A stretch of DNA of 64,000 nucleotides from Cucumis sativus (lineage: Eukaryota > Streptophyta > Magnoliopsida > Cucurbitales > Cucurbitaceae): assembly GCF_000004075.3 (NCBI RefSeq), contig NC_026658.2, positions 1,798,001-1,862,000 on the forward strand, read 5' to 3'. Below are positions 1 to 10,880 of this stretch, in pieces (within the stretch, counting starts at the first letter, position 1; each line of letters starts with the position of its first letter). Both the position numbers and the translations under genes were made by a program. The notes beneath the pieces are model-generated. The model ran no database searches and had not been told where the DNA came from. It saw only the letters and a program-made list of their open reading frames with translations.

Positions 1-3000
1 GGACACACTTATCAAGTTATGACGTGGAATATTGTATAGTTCCATTCACTAACTATTACTATATTACGTTAAATTCTTACTTTTAGAAAACCACACCACA
101 CAATGTTATTATTTTTCTAAAATTAATTACCATTCTTTTGTAACTATTTTTTCCATTTATTTTCAAAATTTATGCTCATATTAATTACAATATATATACA
201 TATCTAAATGTTATCAAGTCACAAGTCAAAGTTTTGTTAACTAAACTACAACAACTTCTACCAAAATAAAAAATGTTCAATAAATTTTCATATTTACTTA
301 AAATGAAAACTTTGATATATTTTGATGCACTCCAAATATTTTGAAATTTTGGCTACACCACACATTAATTGCTATAATATTATTTTGTTTATAATTGCTA
401 CACCACGAATCATTACACAATCGAATACAAGGATGATGGTGCAAAATTGAGGAGTAACTAATCCGTTAAAATTAATTGTTATCTTTATCAAAGTTGAAGG
501 AACAAATTAGTAGATGGATTATATTTGGCTTACCATCATGAGTTGAGTTAATAGTTTTAAATATATCAACTCACTCCAACTCTCCACATTTCCAATACTT
601 TCAATAATGGGTCAATCCATTGGCCATCGCTCACAAACTATAGTTGTCACAACTCTGAAAATCAACTTCAATGACTACATTCACATGGCCAACGTAGCTT
701 CGCGACGGTCTACTCTAGCTCTGACAATCACCTCTAACAACAAACTCTTGTGACCAACTTGAGTGATTACTTTTGTGTGACCAACTCCTCGCTCTGAACT
801 ACCATCTCTATCAACAAACCCTGGTGACGACCAACTTCGATGATCAAGTTTGTGCCTTCACTCAACCAACTCTTGGCTTCGATGACGAACTATGACAACA
901 AACTCCAAGACCCCACCTTTGTGCAACCAACTTCTAGCTCTGACAACCAACTTTTTCTACAAACTCCAATGAAGATCACCTTTGATGAAAACCACCTCCA
1001 ACTCCGACGATCACCTTGGGCAACTTACTCTCTAACAATTGACTTTGTTATTGATCATCTCGAACAACTAATTCTATTGACCAAATTGACCAATTATATA
1101 CTATAAAAAGGAGAAAAAAAACTTGCATGGCAAAAGCATGTTTAAATAAAAATTTAAAATCATTAGTTTATAACGTTCACATGTTGTCTTTTATAATAAT
1201 TATTTGATATTGAGAGATTGTCTGAGGATGTTCAAGCCATCTTTGTAGACCTACTTTACTTGTTATGAACATTTAGAAGACCGATTGCTTCTTAACAATC
1301 CACTATTGTCTAGGAAGAGGTATTATTTTCGTCTCCTTGGTAGCACTAACCAACTAATTAACTATTTTAATTAAACAATGTCTTTTTGTATATACATTAA
1401 CATTGACACGTTGTTGGCCACAGTACGTTGAATCAACTTCATATATCAAATAAGTGCTAAGAATTTGAGAAAAGTATGCATGTAGTTGAATGTAGTTGAA
1501 TGATGAAACAAAAAGTTAAGCAAAAAAAAACAAAATAACAAAAGAAAACAAAAACTAAAGAACTATTTTTAAGAATTGTGGTGACATTGGATTGATTGGA
1601 ATGTTAATAGGAGAAGTTCATTTTTTAAAAATAAGAACGTGATGAAATTCAATGAATAAAAGTAGGAATAATTAAACGTTATAATTTCTCTTTGGTCTCC
1701 CATTTTATTTATTCTTATTTGTGCACGAAATGAACAAAAATGAATTAGCAAAAAAGAAAAATTAAAACCATATTTTATTCAAACTAAAACCGACATAATT
1801 ATTAAATAAAAAGTTTCAAAACAAAAATAGTCACCGCAAAAGAATATTATTTAGAGTTCATAAAATTGTACTAGATAGATATCTCAAACACAAATATAAG
1901 AACTTCGACAAAACAACTCAATTTCAAATATCATATCCGAACCCAACATTTCAAATAGTCATCATATTACAATAGCAACGACAAAAGGCAAAAGACTTTG
2001 TGAAGAGTTAGATAAGGAAACTTTTCCAATTCTTCTCTTTCTTTTTCCTTTTCTTCAAGGAGTTCATGAGTAGACGAAATTTCTACTACAATTAAAAGAT
2101 CATAGACATAATTATAAAGACTTTTCATTTGCCAACCAAAACAAACATAACTCCCACGTATGCGCACATGTTCTTATCGATCACCATATTTGTACGTAAT
2201 TCAAATTTTTTTACCTTTAGAATTTCATGAAATGTAATACTAATAATTGTATTAATTTAAATTTTGAACAACCCTTAATTTTCATGGTTTAAATCGATAG
2301 ATTTGTATAAGTTTAGAGATGGTATATAAATTGAATTTTGGGAAAAGGATGAAAGTGAAGTTGATTGATTGATGGATGGTTGGATTCCTTAGGGGGGAGG
2401 AGTGATTGGAGTTGTGTTGTGCCAATTGGGAATGTCTCTTAAAAAGTAGTTTCTTTGAACACTCAAAACCACTTCTCTCTATAATTTTTGGCTATCTCCA
2501 TCAATTGTGATGGCTACTATTTTTAGAGTTGATACCAACTCTTTCTTCTTCTTCTTCTTTTTTCTCCCCAAGAGACGTATTTTAGCTTCCAACAACTAAC
2601 CCTCCCCCACACCTTTTATTGCTGCACAATCCTATTTTAGCTACTATTTTTAAATGCTTTCAATCACTTTTTATTTTAAAATAATATCAACCCTTTCTTT
2701 AATCCATCCAAACTAATTCAGATTATAATAAACCATTCCCATAACCTATGCATTCCATCTCGAAATCAAATACATACTGAAGTTTGGATTCTAAAGTTAA
2801 TTGGGGAGAAAAGAAAGAAATGATATATGTTATAAAGATTAGGGTAAAAACGTCCTTTAATTGTACTAACGTGGGATATTCAACAAAACTTTTTCTTTTT
2901 CATCATTTCCCAACTCTGTTTCCTTTCAGAGTATCAAAAATCTCTTGCTTCTTCAGAGGGGTTTTCAAATAACAACCAAATTCCCTTTCAAATTCTGTTT

Positions 3001-3262
3001 GTTTCCTGAGAAAAGTTTCATCTTTCCCTCTCTCTCTCTCGGTCTCAACCATTCATTCATTCATTCATTTATTAGACGGCTTCAAAAAACTCCATTGATT
3101 TGACAACAAAAATCTCTTTCCTTTTCTTCTCCCAAAAGAATCATCATCCTCACTGAAATATCATTTTCTTTCCATCACTCTTTCTCTGCTTTCTTGCAAG
3201 AAAGGAGGTTTCCCTTCGTTTCATTCAACTTTGTTAAACGTCTCTACTCTACTCCATATTCA
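1..3262. other. Intergenic stretch, no gene recognised
   Basis: AT-rich DNA with no coding region I can support. It holds the degenerate tandem repeat listed separately (about 600-1080), short A/T runs, a pyrimidine-rich stretch around 3020-3300 with a (CT)n run near 3030, and an ATTC repeat near 3050. The pyrimidine-rich part looks like a plant 5' leader in the + direction, but no + strand coding sequence follows it before the NAC gene. Confidence 0.6.
600..1080. repeat. Degenerate minisatellite-like tandem repeat
   Basis: The segment is clearly GC-richer than its surroundings. It is built from recurring short blocks of the type CCAACTyC, CTCTGACAAC and GATGATCA, spaced roughly 25-40 bases apart. 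The blocks have diverged and no exact period is visible by eye. A stretch without stops in one frame (840-1106) reflects the repeat composition and not a gene. I read it as an old minisatellite or an internally repetitive part of a transposon. Confidence 0.45.
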
Positions 3263-3478
3263 TCATCTCTCCCTTTCATTTTCCCTCTCCACATCGACAA
3301 CAATTACATCCAAGATATACTCAAATCCCACACAGTTGTTTCGATAAGATTTAATCGAAAATGAACAGTTGTATAGATTTTGTGTTGTTGGATTAATGTA
3401 TGGAAGAAGAAATTGAAGGAGAGTAAAGACTAAAGAGATAAGCAACAGAGAATGGACAAGAGATTTCTTAGAAGCCAT
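3263..3478 (-). CDS. Candidate small secreted peptide, unrecognised
   Basis: A 71-codon reading frame starts at an ATG in good plant context (ATGGCT). Its first 30 residues look like a signal peptide or membrane anchor: two lysines, then a long Leu/Ile/Val/Phe run. The remainder has two cysteines and a charged Glu/Arg tail, and I recognise no family. It begins only 84 bases beyond the stop codon of the NAC gene on the same strand, so it may simply lie in that gene's 3' untranslated region. I would keep it as a candidate only; transcripts starting between 3480 and 3560 would be needed to call it a gene. Confidence 0.2.
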   Translation of the reverse strand: MASKKSLVHSLLLISLVFTLLQFLLPYINPTTQNLYNCSFSIKSYRNNCVGFEYILDVIVVDVERENERER

Positions 3479-3561
3479 AGAGCCTTTTTTTCAAAAGAAC
3501 AAGCTAGTAAAAGCTAATGCTTTTTTAAAAAAAAAGAAAAAGAAAAAAAACTAGGATCTTT

Positions 3562-4499
3562 TCATCTCTTTCTAAAACTATTGCAGCTGCTTGTTTCTTC
3601 TTGTTCTTGATGATTATTTACTGAAATCTCTGTAACTCCACTTGATCCGGAGGATGAAGAACAAGGAGAAAGATTCAAATCAGTATCATTCCTTGTTCTT
3701 AAAAACTGATGAAAAACTGGCTTACAATTGTTCTTCTTCTTCTCATCTCTTTCTCTCGTGCTTCTTTTCTTTAAAAATATGCGACATAAAACCCAGTTTG
3801 GATTCTGTATCAAACATAAACACAAAAAAATCAGCTCAACTCAATTCAATTCAAATTCCAGATGGATTTTCAGTTCAAGTAATTCTCATTCAAAAAACAA
3901 CACGATTTAAGAAAGTTAAAGCTCACCAAGGTAGGTAGTTCCAGTCCGTCATTAAAAGAAGAAGGAGGAGCTTCGGAACTTCCCACAAGGCGATACTCAT
4001 GCATAACCCAATCAGTTCTCAAGCCATTTGGGGGTTTCCCAGTGTAGAAAACGAGGGTTTTCTTAAACCCTATCAATCGATTCTCTTTTGTAGAAACAAT
4101 TTTCCGATCAATTCCAGTTGCCTTCCAATACCCAGAACCAGTAGCTCTGTTAGACCTTCTTCCATTAGAGTATTTCGCTTCTCTTGTACTGAAAAAGTAT
4201 CTCTCCCGCTCTAAATCCCCTGACCCACCAAAAAATTCACAAAACCCATCAACAGAAAATCCCCCACGAATCTCAAAATAAATAAAACAAAAAAACAAAA
4301 AAAAAATCGAGACCAAACCTGGTAAATCCCATGGGTCGAATCTGCAGACATCGGCGTCGGGTATGACAGCGGCCGGGAGAGGAGAGGAGAGGGCTCTCTT
4401 GATAAGGTATTGGAGAACAAGCTCCTCATCCGTGGGGTAGAAGCGGAAGCCAGGAGGTAATCGGAGAACGCCATTCTTGAGGGAGGTGAACTTCTCCAT
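3562..4499 (-). CDS. NAC083: NAC transcription factor, NAC083/VNI2-like
   Basis: Nuclear DNA-binding transcription factor of 238 residues in three exons: 4499-4319, 4219-3927 and 3804-3562 (introns of 99 and 122 bases, GT-AG, phases 1 and 0). The NAC subdomains follow in order: A (LPPGFRFYPTDEELV, about residue 14), B (DPWDLPG at the first splice), C (SNRATGSGYWKATG), D (FKKTLVFYTGKPP and DWVMHEYRL) and E (NWVLCRIFLKK). The tail carries DLNLSP at about 200-205, an exact DLNxxP EAR-type repression motif, and ends in SSCNSFRKR, as I remember for Arabidopsis NAC083 (VNI2). That protein restrains xylem-vessel differentiation through VND7 and is linked to leaf ageing and salt response. A TATAAAG lies 53-59 bases upstream of the ATG. 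Family is certain; orthology to NAC083 is likely from the C-terminal match. Confidence 0.93.
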
Positions 4500-4551
4500 G
4501 GATGGAATTTGGGGGAGAAGAGGGTGAAGGAGTAGAAATGGAGGGGTTGAT

Positions 4552-4558
4552 CTTTATA
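4552..4558 (-). promoter_or_regulatory. TATA box of the NAC gene
   Basis: TATAAAG on the minus strand, 53 bases before the start codon at 4499. No other TATA-like run lies closer, so the leader would be short. Confidence 0.5.
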
Positions 4559-7500
4559 GTGATTTCTTTTTTCAAAAAGAAAGTTTTTTCTAAAATTATA
4601 ATTTTAATTTTGGCGTAAAATAGACTCAATGTTTCCAACTTTTAATTTCTTCTATTTAACACACAACCCCTCTAATATGTGTACATCACAACAAAACTAA
4701 CACAAAAACCAAATTAAATCCCCTCATGAAAAGTTAACATTAGGTCATTAATAAAATTCCCCATTATAAAAAATTATTTCAAATGATCAAATATACAAAC
4801 ATATTCATTTAGATTTATTTATGGATTGAGTTTTATAAACTTTACAAGTTTTAGGTTTCTCATTTGTTTAACATTTGTCTAATTTTATTCCTTCAAGTTT
4901 AACAAAGATTTACTAATATCAAAATCAATTATTTAAAATGATAGAAACAAATGTTTTCTTTTCGTTTAGTCCATAATCCCAAAAAATTGATCTTATATAA
5001 TTTATATAGTTTAATGCACATGCTCAAGTCATCACATTGAGTAAAATATATGATACATTTATTTAGTACTAGTGATTGCTTATGGGATTATGAAATGATA
5101 AAAGAAAATGAAATGACAAATTTAGGAACTAATTAAAGTTTAAACTAATACTTTAGTTACATTCTTGAATTTTTGGATGATGAATTTATTTAATTTTTTT
5201 TATGTAGAAGATTGAACTCTTTTTTTTTTAATCTTTTAATCGAGTTTTTATAATTAATAGGTCTTTTTTTTAACCTTTAAATTATATTTAAAAGATAAAC
5301 TTTAGGTCTTGAATTTTGAGAAATATATTAGAAATGATTTTTGGCGTTATCTTTTCTGTCTTTACACAAAACTAACCAATTTCTTTTTATTGCTTTTAAA
5401 CGTTTATTCCTTCTTTTGTTTTTTTCTCCATTAATAAAAACATATATTTGTAAGTAATTTTATAATTTTAAAATATGATCTCAATTTTATTTTATTTTTA
5501 TCAACAAAATAGAGTTTGAAAATATAAAATCAAACTGAATGAGGTGGTGGGTGCGACATGGTCGAGAGCATGCAAAAAAGCTCGACTAGCTAGAGGTGAA
5601 GAACCAATAGCCTATGATAAAAGAAAGATTCTGAATCTTGAAAATGCATAGGCTTCAATGGAAGAAAAAGCATAGAGATCGAAAGCAACTATCAAGTTTC
5701 TTTCCCTACATGGATATAAATTAAGTCTACGTTTCTCTTTTTCTCTTTTTTTTCCTTCTTCTTTTGAAATTCCAAACGTCAACATGGCATTAAAATCAAT
5801 CCTACCAAATCTTACCTTTTGCTACAACGAAAAAAAGTACAAAATTTACGTTAATTTTCAAAACTCAAGAATCAAAACATCATCTCTAAAAAAGAAAGAA
5901 AATAATCCACGACTAAACGTAATATAAACAATTCAAATCCAACATCGGTCACATTTATAACATAACGAGTCATATGCATAAAAAAAAGTATAAGAAACAA
6001 AAAAAGGAAAAAGAAAAGGCAAATCCTACTATATAGTACACACCTATAGTCTCTCTACTAACTTAAAAGAAAAGTACTTAAGAGATGAAAGAGCAAACTT
6101 TTATTTAAGTCAAAGGTTTTATATCCATTGTTATATAATTTTTTTTAAAAAAAAGGTTAAAATGAATTAGAGTGTACCATATGATAAAGTATTAATGTCA
6201 TTCTTTACCATCATGTAAATAAATATTAACAATACATTGCACCATGCACATAGTAATTTTAAAATATTTATCCATCACGTCACCTAAACATGTATACTCC
6301 AAATTAATTGAACAATAAACATATACATATATTACTCTCTAAAATTCAAGTAGTTGCTCTAAAGTCACATATCCATGGATGCATGCATGAGATTAAAGTA
6401 CAAAAATATAATAGAATTTGAGATTTATATTTTGAAAAATTGGGTTAGGGAAAAAAAAAGAAAGAAAAGGGGAAAGTGGTAATATGGGGGAGATTAGATG
6501 ATGATATGTGAAAGTACAAAAGTACCCAATGTCATTATTGTTATCTTTGTTCTTTGTGTGGGAGACAGTCATCCAAAAGAGGGATTAAGATTAAGTAGTC
6601 TTATTTATGCAAAAAAACCCTTTTATGCCCTTCCATTTTAGGTCTAATATCGCATGAACCCGAAGTTAAGTATTAGTCGATTTAGAATCTCCGTCCAAGT
6701 CCAAGAAAAAATAGATTATCGTGTTTGTTTTGTGGGATACTGGAATAATGTGAACTGGATTAAATTTACGTAATGTATCAAGAATATCATTATTATTTTT
6801 TATTTATTTATAAATAGTTCAAATTTATATAACATATACATTTTTTTTTTAAATTAATATAAATTTTTAAATAGTCGACCATATATAATATATATATATT
6901 TTTTGGTATATTGTAATTCTTATTATCTAATTTTAACAAGATATATTTAAATTTTAACTTAATTTATTTTTATAAACAATCTTAATTTATGATATTTTAT
7001 TTTATTAGGACGAATAACATATAAATTGTATCAATTTTTTTTTTTTAAAGAAAATCAAATTGATAAAAAAAACGAATATTTTTATATGTTTAAATTATAA
7101 ATAATCGTAAACACACTTTTAGAATATTATGTAAATTGAAAATATTCTCGAGTAAAAGTTTCAGGAAATGAACACGGTAAAACTATTTTTCTAATATCAT
7201 ATTTTTATAAAGCAAACTGTTGAACCTCTATAGTTTTGTATAAATCTATAATTTTGAGCTTCTAATATTCTAGTTTGTATAAAAAATTTATAAAGATGAA
7301 AATTAATATATATTTGTGAAAAATATTGAATTTAAATAAATAGCAGTGAGCTTTTATTTATTTATATATATATATATAAATAAAAAAAGAAAGAAGTTAC
7401 TTGTGATGATTTTTCTTACTATAATGGTGAAATTTTGAAGAAAGAATAATATTAATTTGATTTTAAATAAAATAAAATAAAAATAATTATAAATTACCGA

Positions 7501-8397
7501 GCCATAGTTTAAATTAATTCATTTATGATATTATCATTTTATTAAATTGATACCGTGTATATATATATTTAAAAAAGAGTAAGAATATATTAGATACTCC
7601 TTTTCGATTGATAGAATTACTATATATAAAAATAAAATTTATTGGAATGATTACGTTGTAGTATACGCATGTAACGTTTCCAACGCAGAGTGAAAAATTG
7701 TGTCTCTAGATGACAATCTTGATCAAAAGTGGTGTTCCAACTCGACTACTCATTAGCTATTCTATTTAGCCAACTCAACTAATAGAATTGGGTAATTTTA
7801 CATCTATAGGCCAAATCATTTATTTGAGAATAAAACAATTTATTTCGAGAAAATTGTTTAGGAATGTTCTTTTTCGTAGGAATAGAATATTTTTTTTCCT
7901 ACTTTTAAAAAACTATTTAGAGGAATAATTCACCATAAAGTTTTGTACGAGTTTAAAGATCCCAAACAAAATCTTTTTAGATTCAAAGTAAATTTAAGAA
8001 ATATAGAAACTAGCTAGAAAGTGCTTTTAGAGTAAAATATGTTATACTTTAATAGGAGAAGCATGAAAAAAGTTATTTATCTTTACCCTATTTTACACCT
8101 CCTTTTATTTCAACTTTAGTGTGTTAGAGGGAAAAAGCTATGATGTAAAATAGAGACTACTAAACTTGTCGATAAAGTTCGATAGTTTGTATCCATCATA
8201 GGGGGAATAGCTTCATCGATCAAATAAGCTAAGTGATTCGAGGTTTTTTTCTTTTCTGAACGCGTAATTAATTACTCGATTTTGTATGAAAAGAAGAAAG
8301 AGAAAACAAGAAAGCAACGTAGACTAGCTCATTATACGAACAAATAAGACAAAAGCAAAGATATGAACAAATAAAAATTTTATTTGATTTCATGAGT

Positions 8398-8480
8398 TTA
8401 TAATAAATAGGGCGGGAGGATTCAAACCACATTCATGACCTTAGAACTAACACACCTCGTTTATCGTTTGAGCTATATTT
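8398..8480 (-). mobile_element. tRNA-derived SINE relic (A and B boxes)
   Basis: On the minus strand, TAGCTCAAACGATAA (8475-8461) resembles a Pol III A box, and GGTTTGAATCC (8428-8418) matches the B box consensus GGTTCGANTCC with one or two changes. The two are 32 bases apart, the usual tRNA-like spacing. A short A/T-rich stretch follows, as in the 3' body of a plant SINE. There is no cloverleaf that would make it a working tRNA. Ends and target-site duplication are not clear. Confidence 0.4.
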
Positions 8481-9421
8481 GTTTTGATAAAATTTCACGA
8501 GTTTATAAATTTATCATAACAATTTTTTGACAACTATATAAAGTTAGAGAATCAAGCTTCAAGGTTGATAGTACATGTTAATTATATCAATTGAACCGTC
8601 CGCAAAATGTTTGTCATATCAATATTAATATATATAAAAAACAAACTACTAGAACAACACATGAATGCATATGATCATCAGCTTATACTCCAAGCCAAAT
8701 TATTTTTCAAAATATTTGTCTCACCTTTTGTATCATGACGTACTAATTAGTGAGACGATCATCAATTAGATACATAAGTGATTGGGTGTGACATCTTACT
8801 TGAAACTCTAGTGAGGAGCTACTTCACTCAACTAAATTATTATGCAACTTCCAAGTAATTTTCAAACGTCTTTCATATAAAAATTGCAACATAAATGACC
8901 TAATCTTGTAGAAGTGATATATCCAAAAATCAAATCGTATACACTTAATGACTATACCTATATATATATAGAGAGATCCTAGTAAATTAAATTTAACAAA
9001 TGGGAGTAGTTGGAGTTTGGAACACGTTACTTTATATATCTTAGTTATCCATAAATAGAGAGGTTTAAGTATCAAAAATATTACTTATTATATAGTTTAT
9101 ATTGTTTGATTAGTCAAAAACAAGTTTAAAATCAAATTAATTAGAGCCTTATTAGGGACAATAATGAATGGATTTCATCAACTTGTTAAAACAAAAACAA
9201 AAAGAAAACAAGAAGTAAAGATGTTGGTAAAGAGGAAACGTGTAAACACCCCCATACTCCATTTTGTGTACAAAATAAGAGTTGAGGTTTAAATGCTTCA
9301 ATTAACTCCATTTTTATTGCTTTTAAATGCTACATATTATATCAACTTTTTCATTCAATCCTTCCCGTCTTAAATATTTCCATTTAGTCCCTAAAATTTA
9401 TTTTAAAAAATAGGTTTGTTA

Positions 9422-9440
9422 TCGTCGTCGTCGTCGTCGT
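9422..9440. repeat. TCG trinucleotide microsatellite
   Basis: Six consecutive TCG units in otherwise AT-rich, non-coding DNA. CpG-rich triplet runs are uncommon outside coding sequence in such a genome. Confidence 0.8.
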
Positions 9441-10385
9441 AGTCAAGACCAACGTACGTTAGAGGCGTTAAGGTTACATTGTGCCAAGACACGTTCAAGT
9501 TAAAGATTTTCCTTTTGAAGCATCAAGATGTTGCGATAAAATTTTCCTATCAATTCATCATTTTTAGCCAAATTGGGAGAGACGTGTTTGGGGGAAGAGA
9601 GAAAAAAGAACATTGTTTTGATTTCTAGTCAATTTTGGAAACTATATGATATTTATTCTAGTTGGAAATTGGAGAGAATAATGTTTCGTTACACTTTTGT
9701 AATCTTAAAATTATCTTGTAGCCACTTTTGGAGGGAATAATATGTACATAGCATGCAATCTCGATTGCTTATCCTAATTCGATTTTGGTAATTACGTGCT
9801 ACTCATTATGTTATTGATGTGATCAAATCTAACAAAGTTAATTCATGTTTCTCCTCTTACAACAAAATTTCACGCAATTGTACTTAGTACACTAGAGAAC
9901 GTAACCACCTTTAAATTACTAGTGATCTTTTTTTCTATATCTAAGTTGATGTGAAGCAACGCCGTAGCTACTAAAGATAAGTACCATGTTTAGTTGAGAA
10001 TAGTTTTGACACACGGTTGAAAATGTTCTTGAGTTTGTTAATTAAAACTTTGAATGATCAAATTCGCTAATCCTATAATCTTGATAAATATCTTAATACT
10101 ATGTACTGTTAACATTTTAAAGTATATATAAGGATGATCTTTTTATTTTCGGTTGAAAACATAAAGTTCTAATACAACTTGAAAAATCATATAGTAAAAG
10201 TATATGTCTCCTATTGCACTAATTGAGATGGACTTGTTGACATGCATCAACATGAAAGATCAAGTTAAATATTGATATCATTAAGTGAATATTTTTTTTA
10301 AAGAGCTATTTTATAAAGATGAACAAGATGTACTGTAAACTTAATTATGATTAGTCTTTGATTCTTACTTACTCTGGGCTTTGGG

Positions 10386-10586
10386 TTAATAAGATGGATT
10401 ATTTCCAAAAGAATTGAAATAATTGATTTGTGGGTAATTTCCTTTATTGGTTGTGTTGATCATTTGGCTTTGAGCATCCACTTTCAAACAAAGTTGCTCA
10501 CACGAAATGTAATGGGTAACTTTCTTGACATTTTCACATACTCCTTCACACTCCAAACAATCAATTTTCACACAATATTTGAAGAG
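10386..10586 (-). CDS. Candidate exon of a small cysteine-rich peptide
   Basis: From a possible acceptor (TTTAG before 10586) the minus strand reads without a stop to a TAA at about 10386, giving roughly 66 residues. The first half is cysteine-rich: KYCVKIDCLECEGVC, then about fifteen residues on, SCEQLC. The spacing is reminiscent of thionin-like or defensin-like plant peptides, but I do not recognise a family. No ATG opens the frame in this exon and I found no signal-peptide exon in the few hundred bases upstream, so it is either an exon whose partner I missed, a relic, or chance. Confidence 0.25.
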   Translation of the reverse strand, partial: LFKYCVKIDCLECEGVCENVKKVTHYISCEQLCLKVDAQSQMINTTNKGNYPQINYFNSFGNNPSY

Positions 10587-10846
10587 CTAAACTGATATTC
10601 TACCTCTACAACAAATATAAATTTAATGGGTTTTAAGTTTATACTTTGGTTTCAACTAGTTGGCACAAACGACCACCCTGTTATTCTACGACTTCTCTAC
10701 GAAGTAAAGATCGTCAATAGTTTTCTATAAGTTAATTAAAACAAAATTTTCCAATACAGTTTTGATCAAGGTTAGAAATAAGGAAAATGGTATTGGGTTT
10801 GAATGAAAAACAATGGGCACCGTCACCGACGTAGGTAAGGTAAAGA

Positions 10847-10880
10847 GGGAGGGAGGGAGGGAGGGAGGAAGGAAGGAAGG
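10847..10880 (+). repeat. (GGGA)5 and (GGAA)n purine tract, G-quadruplex motif
   Basis: Five GGG runs separated by single A bases (10847-10865), followed by GGAAGG repeats to about 10880. Four or more G3 runs with one-base loops is the strongest class of predicted quadruplex motif. It sits in intergenic DNA with no assigned gene nearby. Confidence 0.75.

Noticed and set aside
840-1106. 88-codon open frame on the + strand
   Set aside because: It lies inside the degenerate tandem repeat; its residues follow the repeat composition and show no domain or signal.
2784-2972. 62-codon + strand frame before a CT-rich leader-like stretch
   Set aside because: Starts at a non-ATG codon and is followed by no gene; it is probably compositional.
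5595-5660. Imperfect inverted repeat around TAGCCTATG / CATAGGCTT, considered as a microRNA precursor
   Set aside because: The stem is only about 14 pairs with bulges, and neither arm matches a plant microRNA I know.
8398-8480. Possible functional tRNA gene
   Set aside because: Only the A and B boxes are present; no cloverleaf or acceptor stem can be drawn.
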